Assembly: GCF_964355755.1 (NCBI RefSeq)
Contig: NC_092673.1
Location: 24,307,001 to 24,371,000 of the forward strand
Direction: 5' to 3'
DNA from: Antedon mediterranea
Lineage: Eukaryota; Echinodermata; Crinoidea; Comatulida; Antedonidae
Length of the DNA: 64,000 nt
The position numbers and the translations under genes are program-made. The stretch's first letter is position 1; each line of letters opens with the position of its first letter. Of the stretch, positions 36,701 to 51,700 are shown piece after piece. A model generated the notes under the pieces. That model was not told the origin of the DNA. It saw nothing but the letters and a program-made list of their open reading frames with translations, and made no database searches.

Positions 36701-39700
36701 CATATTTCTTAATTTTGTTATATATAAGTTAAAGATATTATATTGTATACAATTATTTAATTATGATGTTGTATAATTGAATATGATGTTGCTATTCTGA
36801 TATGTTTTCTATGGTAACAAGACAACACTCGCATTACTTAGTAATGGTTTCCACAAATAAATTGGAGAAGTATAACTATTGAAGGTTTTTAATCAAACTG
36901 AATTGGAAATGGATAGTTGTAAGAAAATATCAATTTTATTTATGACCATACCATGGCAACTCCATTCATTTACAGAAATAACTAGTGTAATAATCTTAAT
37001 CTCTATCATGTTGTGCTATTTGTCTTCGGTTAGACTTGCGTACACTTCATTCGCATTACTTTTTTTTCCTTGGTACGATATCTATCATTGACTGGTCGAT
37101 TATGAACTTGCAAAAGATCTAACTTTTTAATCAAAGTATTTGCTTTTAGTCTCTGGTCTTTTAACTCTCCTTAAAAATTCTAACCTATTAAATTGGCTAG
37201 AGTATCTTTTACCTAAATATGTATAAATAATATATGTAAACATTTCATAGAATACAGGATTTTTTAAGAATTAATGGAGGAAATAATAATTATTTCCTCC
37301 ATGATTAAACAAGTGTTTAGTTCGATATGGTTGAATGATTCCAGAGCATCATACGTCATGTTTCTCGCTACTCTTTCGGGTCAGACATAGTAAACACACT
37401 TTTTAAATAAATCGTAAAAAATATAAATGTTGAATTTTTTTTATTGTTTCTTTTGCCTATCTAGACTAAACATTTAAGCCTATAATACATGTCAAATAAG
37501 CAATTGAAGTGACGGTACCTATCTCTTGTATGTTAACAACGGTGAAAACTCATGAGATAGATTTTGCCACGCACGTGTGACGTCACAGCAATTTACGGCG
37601 ACGGCTTTACTGCGAGCGCATGCAGCGGTATCGTAAATCTTGCGATTGTTCTGAAATCATATGTACATCCCTAATACGTTGTTAAAATATGGTTCTCGGT
37701 ACAGTTGTCCTTTAAACTCTGTCTACACTATCAAACCAGATTGACACAAAAAGTGTGATGTGCCCAAATATGGTAGTGATATGACATAATCATGTCACAT
37801 TTTTATCACATAAAGTTGATAGTGTAGACAGAGCTTAAAGCCAAATATAATTCATAATGGGTGTTACTTTGTCCAATATGGTACATTTATTGGATATTTT
37901 ACGTATTGGCGGCCATCTTGGATTTGACACCCTTAAGCTTTTTTTAAAAAATGGCAACATATTTTTTTCATTACTTTACATCCTAATGACACTAAATCAG
38001 CTGGAATTTTGCTTTTAACAAAAAAATGACACGAAATTACATAGTGGCCTACACTATATGTTTCTATGATAATACAATGGTTGATTCAAAGTTGAGTTTA
38101 GAGTGAATCTTGTAGTATGTTATTAAATCATAAGGAACGAAATTGATTTTTCTCTTCACTTTTGATGGAGAAGTAACTCTGGTAAAACACTTCAGGATGT
38201 ATTCTCAAGTATTCCCTTTGATTTGTTAAGAGAGTAAACATACAAACAAAGGCTATTTAAAACATAAAAGAAAAATCTATATTATAATCATTATAATATT
38301 TTAAACATAGATGATAATCGATTAATATAAATTACTTTATTAAACAGTTGTTTATGTTGTATTATCCATTGTTTATATATTATTACTTGAATACTTTCAA
38401 GTATTATTTGTATTCATTTTAAATTTATTTTTATTGATTTTAATGATGGAATAAGAGTAGTTCAGTTTGAGCTCATATCATGCATATTGTGTTCTTTGTA
38501 AAGTTATGTATTTTTTTAAACTTGAAGAAATATTATTATTAGAGAGACAGACCGACTTATTTTGGCCTCCTTCTGCACACTTTTGTTCTTTATTATAAAT
38601 GTTATATGCCTGCAGAGAAACAATAAAAACAAACTTCAATGGTGTACTTCCATTTTTCTGTCCCGCATACATGTCTGTTCTTAAAAAAACGTTTTTCCAT
38701 AAAGTACAATTGGTGTATTATTATCTAAACATTTTTAAATTATAAAGATATTAGTTACTGAATTGCTTTTATCTATTGATATCTTACAAATTCAATTCAA
38801 TTATTTTATTCTGTCAATTCTTTCAATTTATTTACACTTTTATATCTTACAGAGTGCGTGTAGAATTCTTCGTAAATGAACAGTCATTTAAGGAACGATT
38901 ACATCTTTATTTTATAAAAAACCAACGATCAAGTAAGTTGAATGTATTACTTATTATCTATAATCCTAAGTGGTTAATGACATACAAAAACTTGCCTTTA
39001 TTATTCTGAGTCTGTTGATGTGTGACATAATATATTTATTTTATTAAATCCTGCAAAATATCAAGCCTAAAGCTGTCTACACTCAATCTATTGACAAAAA
39101 AGTATAATGTGCCCAAATTTGGTAGTTATATACCCAAATATGGTAGTATGACGTCCATTGGGTACATCACAAAGTTTGATAAGTGTATAAAGAGAGCTTA
39201 AGATTCAGAGAATACTCTTTTTGTTAACAGATAATAATATTATTTAATTTAGATGGCATTTTAACTAGTACAGTAGTAGTAGTAGTTATTTTTATGTAAA
39301 TTTTGACCATTTTTTTAAAAATGATATTTTCTATGTCATTTGTATGTATATTTTTATCTCTCTATCTCCATCTTGGCGGTAATCTTGAAATTCAAATTAA
39401 TTATAGAATGATATATTATATACATTACTAATGTTAACTTTTTTTATATTATTGCTGTATTTCTTTGAATTCATATTTATGATGGAAATCGGAATTATAT
39501 TTTATCATTTAAATTGCTTCTGACGTGTTGTCATAGATACCTTAACTTTCATTTAAACATGTTTCTGAAGAGTTGAATTTCATCTTAACGTCATACATCT
39601 GGGTATGATAAAATATAAGATAAGCCACTGAATTGTATACGTTTATAAATTGACTGAAAGCAGGCATGTCATGTATCTGTGTTTCTATTGTATAAGATAC

Positions 39701-42700
39701 ATGATGCTAATTGAGTAAGTATATGGGTTTATAACATATAAGGTTTCAGATTTGAATTCCACATACATTTCGCTAAAATTACATTTTTAGGTTATTTTTT
39801 TTGTATCTTTGTGGTAAATTTAGAATTTCTTTAAATTGTGTTCATCCTGCCTTTTTATGTTATCCATTCATTGTATGTGCAAACACAGAACAAATTTAAA
39901 TTACTGATGGGCGAGCATACCATCTAGGTTGTGCCCAGATGGACGTTCTTGAATACACAGTAATTTCAGCATAAAAAACTGGAGATTTCAAATGTACATA
40001 CCGCAGGACTATAATACATTAATTGTCGTTTACTGAAACGAATAAATAGACACGATGATTTGTGCAGTCAACTAAAATTAGTACCCTTGGAATTACTTCC
40101 GAAAGAGAAACCAACGTTTGATTTTTGGACTCATTTTAAACAAACCCAATTTGTGTTTTGTATGTAACCTTAAGGTTGAGGCAATGTACAAAGAGAAACC
40201 ATTTTTAAATATTCAGCAACTAAATATTAATTTTTGATTTAGGCCTATAAATAATATACCACTAAATACAGTAAAACATTTGCGATTTAATACTCTGTTA
40301 AAACTGTCTCTGTCATAGTCGATTGAAATAGTAAAGTACATGTGATGATACACCAGTACGACGTTTATTTTGTTGTATTATTAATTAATACAAACGTTGA
40401 GAAGCAACTGTCAGTAAATAGTTTATTTGTATATTATGTGTTCATAATCTAACAGTAGGGCCGCCCACACTTAGTTTATTTGTATGTTTGTCTTCAACAT
40501 TATGATTCTGTACTTGATTGAGCTGTTAAACTGGTTTTCAGCCATTAAAAACAATTATCGTAGAAGGAGATAGGAAAATGTGAAGCATCCTTGTATTATT
40601 GTGTGCGGGTATTTTTCAAGATGGACATCCATTATACAGTTTATACAATGATCGGAAAACACCCCTATTTACGGCAAATCGTTGAACCTAAATTCGTTTT
40701 AATTGTCAATAACTAATTATCAAACTCAATTTAATTAGTAAACAGGGTTTTCAGGTGGTTAAAATCAGTATCGAAAGTACGAACCAACTTTATAATACCA
40801 TCAAGTAAACACTCTAGAAATAACGCGCGATTTACCGAATTTTGCCCTTGCGTAAATTTATATATAGATGGTTATAAAAACCAGAGTTAACATGGTTTGA
40901 TATTGTATTACCCATTTAGAGCTTTAGTACTAATGTCACTAATCAATCAAAGTCCATTAAATCCATCCAATAACAAGTCTATTTTTTTCACTTTCCTTTC
41001 TTTATAATTATTTCATGTTCTTTTGATGTTCAAAGACTCTCTTTCAGCCCCACATTTTTGTATTTAATGAAAATACTGTAGTTTGTTTGGAGACCTAATT
41101 ATCAATTTATTCTACTTGATTAAGTCAATGCCTACTGGGAATTACTTAAAGATGTGGTCAACTAGCTAGTGAATATATAATTAGCTAATGATGAGAGGCC
41201 TATGACATTAAATTCATGATGAAAACAACATGAAAACTAGACAATTGAATTATGCTATTAGTTGTTGGCATAAACCAAATGTGCTCTACCACATGGTTAA
41301 TACTGTCTATCACCAGAGATGGATTTAGAAGGAGTGTATTAGCAACAAGGTGTTCAGGGCCAGTTTTTCTGGCATAGCAACATATAAGATGTTTATTTCA
41401 AATTTAATTTTGAGATATAATTTAGTTATTAAAAATGTTTTCCTGTTTTATTTCCAAAAAAAAGTGATGAATTTATTCACATTCACAATTTTTTCGCAGC
41501 AGAAACATGCCCGTAATGACAAAACTGAGCAAAAACTCTGTTAATTAATTATACCCTTTCATCAAAAATATTTATACTGGTTTCCTTAACAACAATGATA
41601 AAATCCAAATTTATCATTTTTCTTAAATAACTGGTTTGGTTTTATAAAAAGCCTTTTTTTTATGCAATCAAGTCAAGTTGCGCTTTAACTCTTTTATTAG
41701 TGCAAGTCTCATCAAGGTGGCATTCGGTTACTATAGAAACTTAATAATATTCTTCTTACCTAGAACCTTAAGGAGTTTTTTTTTAATCTAGGAAATGAAA
41801 AATTTAGCTGTCTTATTATTAAACAAGAAGACAATTGCGATGATATTTAAAGGAAATAAAATTAGATGAAAATGCACTACTTATTAAGGGAGATCTTTTG
41901 TTAAACTTCACTTTAATTATCCACACATGGTGCTATGTTGATTAATTAATGCATACGCTTTTTAACATATAACAAAAGAAATGTACTTTCATGTCCTTTC
42001 ACTTTCATCTCAACATTATGGAAACTTTAAAATTCAATAATACTGCATCTCATGTGTATCACATGTGATGCCTGTATCACAGGAGGTTAGGTTTAAGGGT
42101 TTGGATATTAACATGTTTATTACGGAATTTGCTGAATTTACTGGTTACTGTAAACGTTTTACACCTTCTGTTTGTTTTTTTTTCTCGTATGATAATTTGC
42201 TAGAGCGCTGTATTGTTTGCAGTTTATTTTTTTATTACATTTAATAACAATTTCTATTGATTTAAAAAAAAATTGATTTTTTTTCCTACAGCTCTTCGAA
42301 TACGTTTAGTAAACTGTGTCTTTAAGCTACTTACAGTTATCTTATATTTGATTCGTGCGTCAACTGATCAGGATCCAAAAGCGGTCAAATGGTAACTTTA
42401 TAATTTGTTTTTAATACAATTTATTTCTTTATCTTATTGATTAATAAAAAAAAAAACATCCATTAAAATTATAAACTAATGGCAGTCATCTTGTTGATTG
42501 TGACATCATTGATGAAAGGAGGGTAAAGGCCAATTTTTACAGATTTGCGGTAACACTAAGCGGAAAACAAACAAATATCTGTTACAGGTATTTCTTATGT
42601 ACCGTTTACACACAACACCGTTTACGCGAGACAATAAATTGTTTTTCCGCTTACCGTTTATACCGCTCGTCTGTGTAAATTGGCCATAATTGCGACATGT

Positions 42701-45700
42701 GATGGTGGCAGCATATTTTTTTTATTTCTTTATTCGAATTCACAAAAACACAACATATAAAAACAAAGAATGAATTCAGGGTAACACAAAAAAGTAACCA
42801 AAGGTCTAACTTATTTCCATTGTGGCCTTAAGGATAAATGAGTAGTGACAATGCGGACTTTGTGATAATGATAAATTTAGGAACAATGTTGGAGTTGTCA
42901 AGGTTGTCACCGAGAGGTGACAATAATGGGAGTGGTACATATTGATATGCAAATTTCCAGAATTTATTTTCATTTATTATTGCAAGCTTAAACAAACATT
43001 TAAATTTTTATTTTTTAGTTTTGGTTTAGAACATCCACACAACACTTGGTAAGTTAAGAACGAGTATGGTTTATTTTTTAAACTAAATTCATATTTTTTA
43101 AGAAAAGAATGTAACCATACATAACTTATGTTAATTTTTATGGAGTAGCCAACCTGCTTGCCTTGTAAATGAAAGGTAAAAAGTTTTTAGAATAAATATT
43201 CAAAACGTATTCCGTCAGTCCAAATTTAGAAACATGTCCTGTATAATTTGTTTTTCTATTAATTCAACAAATAAAACAGGAGATTATAGATGCAAGATTT
43301 TAGATGCACAACTTAAATTCATCAATTTAAATGTAGTAATGCTAAACATCTGTTGCATAAACAGATATAATAATATTTTAACATAAAAAAATGAATATTT
43401 AACATTTTTAAATGTTTTTTCTTCGATAGTACGCCAGGAGAAGCAGATTGCATTTATTGGTAAGTTATTATATTGCTAATAAGCAGATAATGATAATTGA
43501 AAATCAATAGAATTATCTACATATTTGTTGTCATGCAATAGTGATTAAATATCACTATATATAAATATATAAATCCAAAGGCAAATTACTGAAAAAATGA
43601 CAATGCTATGGGTATCAGTGGCTGGATCTCAATGGAGATACAAAAATAAAAAGCTAAATCAAAACGATAAAGTAAACAGCCAGAAAAGTTAGCAGAGCTT
43701 TCGGGCAACACTAGCCCTTCATCAGTGCAAGGGATAAATATATATATATATATAAACACAACAGGCACAGAACATGCATTCTAAACAGCCCGGTGATATA
43801 CTGAAATTGAATTAAATAATTTTAAACGATAAAGATGAGGAAACTATATAAATATATATCTATAATTATCTCGTCACAACATTCCTGCTGAAATAATTAG
43901 AAAATGAACGTGATTGATTTTACTGAAGTTTTTCAAGTGAAAGGCTAATAGTTGCATATGTAATAGTCCATTGTTTATTACACATAGAGGATTTAACGGC
44001 TCCAAAGAACAATTATTTACTCAATAATTCACTCTAAATATTCGTACCACTTTGTTTAATTACATGAACTCCAAAATAGTAGACTGTTGCTATGGAGATT
44101 GGTTTGTTTATTACCTGTCTAAATCGTTATTGTTGCTATTAATGGTTGCTATGTAAAACCATGGTTAACCCATGCCTAACAAACATGCCATTTATCGTTG
44201 AACGTAATTATCGACTAAGCAGTATTATGTGCAACATTTCAAATCAATGTGTGACAGTTTTATATCAAAGTGTATGCAATTTTATATCCAGTATTGTTAT
44301 TGCTAATAAGAGCTAAAGTTCCAGACCAGTTAATTACATCAACAAATAATCTGAATTTGAGCAGTCTAATGTTTTTATTGTCTAAATGCATATCTTCTAC
44401 AGTATTTACAACACATGCAAAAGTCATATTTATGATCGGTTATTTACAACACCTAAAATGCATATATATTTCTTGTGGCCAATGCTATTAGTTCCTTAAG
44501 GCTAGGACATCCACATTTATGGTGGAACCGTGTGGAATTCCCTACCTATTTCACCAAGTTCAAACAAGCTTTTCATTATTTTAAATTATTGCCATCATCT
44601 ATTTTAATTTATGTACAGCGCATTGAGAGCTTGCTTAGATGCGCTATATAAGAATGAACTATTATTATTATTACAATTTGTCCATCAAATCCGCTTATCC
44701 CGATGTTGCATACAAAATCCCATGGGCTCATCCTGGTGGGATTCCACTGCTTCCGGATCGATCTGGATCCAGATCTCTTTTTTATGGGGATATATTATCA
44801 ATCTTGCTCAACACTAGGTTCAAATTCTACAAATTCCACGTATGTCCATGCAATGGACACTTTATTATTGTTGACTATAATTCTATGTAGAAGAAAAACA
44901 TAGCATCAACCTGCATACGTCATTGCATGCATCTCAGAAATTGCTCCAATAATTATTAGTAAAAATTAATAAAATATTTTATTCTACTTTTATTGACCGT
45001 TTTGTATAAGTTTATACATGAGACTTGTAATCAATTCATTTTTATTATTATTGACAAGTTATTGTAAGTTTTAAAAAAAATATGATAGAATATTTATTTT
45101 CTACTGTAATATTATTTGTTTGTATATTGTATTAAACCATCATTCCACACATTATTATTATTAAATATTATATTGTTGTTATACTATTACTGTTGTTGGT
45201 CCGTAGAGGGCCTAATCTGAATTTCCTCCATTTCCAGTAAAGCTTAAGGATGATAATTACTACAGGCCTTGTCTTTTAAAGCAAGCGAGTGCTTTTAACA
45301 TTTACAACATGCTTAAATTTGGTAAACTTCTACAAACCAAAATACAAACAGCACACCTACATCATCCCTGAATGTATTGAGGAGTGCAGTTTGTACCACA
45401 CCTATAATTTTCAAAAGTCAAGGCCTGTTACTACATTTACCTTTTACCTTATAATCATCCTTCAACATTTGTTGTTTTTCACAAGGCCATTTTACATAAA
45501 AAAACATTGATGTACAAAAACAATTAATCTTTAGTAACAAAAAACAGAAGTATTTTCTATTTTGATTGATTACATATCTTTTAATAAACGAGTATATGCC
45601 ATGTAACCAAAGATACAACATGCATTTAATATAACCATCATTGTTATTTTCATCCTCGTATTATTGTAAGCAAGTAAATTGTGTTTTTTTTTACAATGCG

Positions 45701-48700
45701 CGCATTACATAAAAACATTGATGTAAAAAAAAACAACCTTTCGTAACAAAAACAGATAATTTAATGATCTGTCAAATTGGATTGAAAAATTGCTCCACAA
45801 AAACCGGTTTAAAGAAATGTCTACACTATCAAACTTTATGTGACAACAAATTTGATGTGCCTATATAGGGACATGATGATGTCATATCACTACCATATTT
45901 GGAAATATCACTACCATATTTGGGCACATCACACTTCTAGTTTGATAGTATAGACAGCTAGCTTAAGAACTGTTCTTAGAAATCAAACTGGAATCGAATG
46001 AAACATTGTTTACGATTGGTTGTTTTTGTTGGTTTTGTCTGTACCCATTTGTGCTGGCAAGAAAGCGTTCTTAAAAAGAACTCTTTTTTAAAACCGTGTT
46101 CTTCTGATCAATAGAGATGAGCCCAAAGTGTAAGCTCCCGTCTACCTACAACTGTCTCCATTTTAGTATAATAAAAGAGGTTACACCACACTTTTTAGGC
46201 CTAGATGTGTTGAAATTGAGCATATATTATATGTTAATGATCTGTATATAATTCTTTACATTAAACCATGGTTTAACGTAAATAATTATTTACAGGTAGT
46301 ATTTTGTTTGTTTTTCTAGGCCGGCAATTTTATGTGTTGATCGGAAAGACTGGATGTTTGGATTGCAGTGTGCCTTTGCATTAATTAACTTATTCCAAGT
46401 GCTTCTTCTTCTATTTTTAAATTATAAGGTGATTTATTGAATAGTTATAGCCAATGAATTATTTGCTGTAATTCAATTCCACAGTCATCATGTTGCAATT
46501 TATAATGTTCCATTAAACTGCTGACACTGCACTCAATGCATGTACATAAATACACATTCACCTTGTCAAATGCATACCAATCCAAAATGTCTGTCTAATT
46601 TCGTCTAGAGTTAATTTTTTTCATTTTTGTAGGGAAATATTTTACAACAAATAATGAGCATCAGTATGGTACTGGAAGCGGTTACTACAATACCTTTTGT
46701 AATCACAGTAAGTGCTACCAAGAATTATGAATACTCTTAAGGGGACACTTTACAGGAAATGAACAATGGACAGTATATGTGTTTTGACACTGTGACCAAC
46801 CCCTATTCAGGAGACATCCCTATTTAAGTGGACACTCTCACAGGAAATGAACAAGGGGCAGTATATGTTTTTTGACACTGACCAACTATTCAAAAGACAC
46901 CCTATTAATGGGTCACTATCTTGTGAAATATACGAGGGGCAACATGATTTGATAAAGAGTGGCCCAGCAATATATATTGTTAACACTTGGCCAACCTCTA
47001 TTGAAGAGGACATCCTATTTAAAAGACCTGGACCTTGGGATTTGAAAGGCAAGGCACAAAGCTACAACTCCATTTAATGAATTACAGCTTCTATTTTTCA
47101 CATTAAAATATGTCGGTTCACATACATCCAATATTGTCCTTAAATTATAATTGTAAATTTGATGTTATTTATAAAACTGGATAGATGAATATTCTAACTC
47201 TAATGTTGGCCTTATTCAAATACGGGTTCTTTCAATCTGGTTTGTACGCGACATACATAATACTCAATTGTCAACATTAATAAACAGATGAATAACTCTG
47301 TATTACTTTGTATGCCCATAATATACATAAACATCTAATCCATTAAGTGTTACTTTCATTATTGCAAGAGATATATTCTCTGCTTTCTACAATACTATCT
47401 GTACAGTAATTGATGCATTGGACCTAATATGTAGGATTGAAACTTTGGCATTGTGAAAAAAAGATCATATTGGAGAAATCTTTTGGAGCCATTTATTTTA
47501 TTTCATATTAGATACATCCTGTGTTAAATACAGTGATGTACAATTATGATGAAATGTTGTCGTCATTACAAATCAAGTTGCTCTATAAAGCTCTGTCTAT
47601 ATTATCAAACTAGTTTAACAAAAAAAGTGTGATGTGCCCAAACATGGTAGTGATTTGCCCAAATATGGTAGTGATATGACATCATTATGCTCATATATGG
47701 GCACATCATATTTTTTTATCACATAAAGTGTAGACAAACCTTTAGAAACTGGCTTTAATTCTGATCACTGCATGTGTAACTGCATTAATGACTCCTCTGT
47801 ATAATTTCCTTTATAAGAAATGCAGCATAATTTGAAACGTATTATAATCATACTGGTATTACATCTGCGTATCTATGATATTCAACTTCCTACTCTTTCT
47901 AAAAGAAATTCCAAACTATAGCTCAAATTTCTAATAGTAATTTAAAGTTTGCTTTATATAGCTTTGTAAAAAAAGTGTGTCCTCATTGGCCGTCAATTTG
48001 AGTACAGTAGAACCCGTTCAGGGGACACTTTTGGTACCCAATTAGCATAGTGTTAACACATATGTTGTCCCTCATTCTTTACAAAGAAATTGCCTCTAGA
48101 AGTGTCACTGAATAAAAATGTCCCAAAGAAGGGACACTAGTGTAAATGTCATATTGTATGTAGATGTCGACATACCAGAAAAGATCAACCAGATGAACTT
48201 TACTTTTAACATAAGTTTTTAATTATTTATTATTAAATTATATCTGTTCTTTTATCCACAGGTTGTATGGCCAGAGAGCCATGATCTTTTCGTGCCTGTT
48301 TTTTTAAATTGCTGGTTAGCTAAAGAACTTCTGGAAAACTTATTTGTAAGTTATTCACTTTAGTCCTGTTTCTGCTGTGAATAACCAGTTATTAACAGTG
48401 TGAATAAATTAACCCCAATTTGTTATCAGCAGAAACGGGAAACATTTTCAATAACCGGTTAAATGGCGGCCTGACAATAATGGTTAAAAAAACACCCAAT
48501 CGATTCGGTGTTTGAACACAATTTAACTGGTGTTATCGATGTGCAACTTTTCGCTGCAACGCAAATTAACAGTTGTTTTCAGATTGACCTTGAATTAACT
48601 ACACTGTAGTAATGTTTGAATTGATCGCCAGATCTCATTACATTTATTTCCTAAATAGATTCACTGTGTATTTATTTTCATTACTATCTGCAAAAATAAT

Positions 48701-51700
48701 GGCTGCAAACATTTTTATATTCTCAAATTTGAAAAACGCTTAAAACATAGAATAATTATATGTACATGAAAAGGATGCGTTTTGTTACTATGCTATTATT
48801 GAGAATCTGTACGTAAAAAAAAATAATCGGCAATTATTTTGAAATAAATGACATACAGAAAAAATTTAAATTTAACAAGACTATATTCTAGTATAGTTTA
48901 CAAAAATATTCTTTAATTGTTAATTCTAATTTCATTACAGAATGACCTTCATCGTGTAATGCAGCGCCCTCACTCGGCCTTATCACAACAAGTTTTTATC
49001 TTAATAGTTACAATTATGTGTTTGATAATCACATGGTAAGTATCAATCATGTGATAAAGATTATTAGAAATTTAGATCATTTCTATGATGGAGATGTTTG
49101 TTTGAATTATGTAAGGCCTCACCGGTTCCATTAATTAGACTCGGTGAACTAAAAGTTTTGAAATTAGCAGTATTGATTGTATTGTATCTTGAGAATTGAA
49201 TGTATACATTACATGCGTTAACATCAAAGCTCTGTCTACTGCCTTGTTTATTATGACTGTCTGTATTCAGAACTCATACATCAAATTACAATACAATACA
49301 AAATGCACTTTGGAACATTATGGAATTCCATGGCTAACTTAATAACATTTTTTGTTAATTTTAATGCCATTAAATAGTTATCCACAAATTGGATCGAAAA
49401 AATAGTCAAATTTGCTGCCAGCCAACAGGTTTTTGGTTTGATTTATTTTGTCATTTTATAAGGGAAACATTTTTTTGTATTTTTTTTCTACAAAAGTTAT
49501 TTAATTGATTAAAAATACCAATTAACCTAAGTCTGATTTTATTAATCTTTTTTTTTTCCATTTATTCATTCATCCATTCATTCAATCTTTTATTTCGGAA
49601 ACTCTGGTCTATAGAAAGTAAAAAATTACATATAAATGAAATAAAATAAACACTAATTACTACTACTCATCTCAGGATGAAATTCCACCTGCATCTTCGA
49701 CTTAACTAGGACGTTGCTTATAATGTTTGAAAAAAACAATTCTATAACTTAATGTCCAGTCAAAACAGTATTTGATTTTTGAGATATGTTAGTAAATTGT
49801 TGTCTGGAAAACTATGCATTGATTTCTATTGCATTTCATTTTTTATTTAATTAAAATGTTGAAAACATTTCAGAAGCAAGAAATCACTTAGCTTGCGGCC
49901 GTGATAATAGTTTAGCAGTAAAATATAGTTGTCGCTTTCTATTAGAACATGTAGCAGTATTACTTTGTATTGTCATAATGCCCTATGTATAAATGCAAAA
50001 CCTTCTTTAAACCTAGATGCAGTATGTAAAGTTATGGCATGTTTGATCTAGTTTCAACTATCTGTTAAAATTCATTAAGGATCAGTATTTCAATTATTCT
50101 CCACTGTATTATGAATAATTATTAACACACATTACTACTTGTTTTTTCTTGCAGTGCATGCGGTATTCATCATTTAGAGAGGGCAGGCTTGGAGATCACT
50201 GTATTCGAGGCTCTTTACTTCACCGTTGTGACCTTCTCTACAGTTGGGTATGGTGATATTAAAGTAGAAATTTGGCCATCGCAACTCTTTGTAATCTTAA
50301 TGATAGCAGCTGCACTTGTTGTCCTACCAGTTCAGGTAAAATAACACAATTTTAAGTTTTATTGTCAAAAACAACTGTATTTATATTAGGCTTTTAGAAC
50401 TCGTAGCTTTTCTTTCTTTTCATCTCTACTGTTAATTAGCAAACTTAAAAAACCAGAACTAGACTCCAACTCGACAGTGACATAAGAGCATAGATTTTTT
50501 AGCAAATGAACAGAACTGAAAGAATCAATTGTTCAAGCACTTGTGTGTACAAATTAAACTGAGTGCAACTAATACAATTGTGTGTTACTTTGAGTTGCCA
50601 GTTGCATTCAGTTGCACATCAAACTAGTTTGATAAAAAAAGTGTGATATACCAATATATGGTAGTGATATCCCCAAATATGGTAGTGATATGCCCAAATA
50701 TGGGCATAAACTTTCATAGTGTAGACAGAGCTTAAGCCTACATTTATTTGCGAGAGGCAACATACATTCTAATTTGCTGACTACTCTGTTGCCATGCATA
50801 AAAACACAAGCACAAAACTTTTCAGTAATGTTGTTTTTACCAACAACATAATACAAAATAAAAAACAATGTATTGAATATTTTAATTTCAGATAATATTT
50901 ATTTAGATAATAATGAATGAATATATACAAAATAGAAAAAAGATATTAAAGTGAACATAGATAAAGCAGTAATTGGTAGTCATTATTATCGTGGATCCCT
51001 TCTAGAAGTTAAAAACTTGTCTCGTAGGGACCCACAACAAAACACATTACTAAAAAAATAAAAATAACCTAGAATATATAATTAAGGATAAAAAATTACA
51101 GTATAATATTACATAACTAACATCTTCTTTATAAAAATTATTTAAATTATATTTCAATAGTTTCATGATAATTATAAATGAAATAACTACCGATATTGGT
51201 AAATGAAAAAAAAAATATGTATACATAAATTATAATTCCAGTATATATATAGTATATACTATATATACATTATATATAGTATAGATTAAAGATTGCAATA
51301 ATAAACAACAACTAATATTTTGTGTAAGACGTAAATAGTATATGAGTATAAATAATGATAATAAGCATATTAACTAAGCAGTATAATATTTAGATATATA
51401 ATGATTCTTTAACTTTTTTCGGAAAGTAAATAATGATATTGACGTTTTGATATTTGGTGGGATATGATTCCACAAATTAGGACCTGATATAGTTATAAAA
51501 AATTTAGTTTTAGTAAGTCTAGCAAAAGGAATGTTTAAATGAGAAGTTCTTAAATTGTAATTGTGAAATTTGGTACGTTTACAGAGCATATCAATCATAG
51601 AAATAGGAAGTTGCATCAAATTTCGTAATTTCTTTCATTTGATTACCTGATACACAAGCAGTATCGCGTCTAGTTAAACATCCTGTTGTATCGCGATCTT

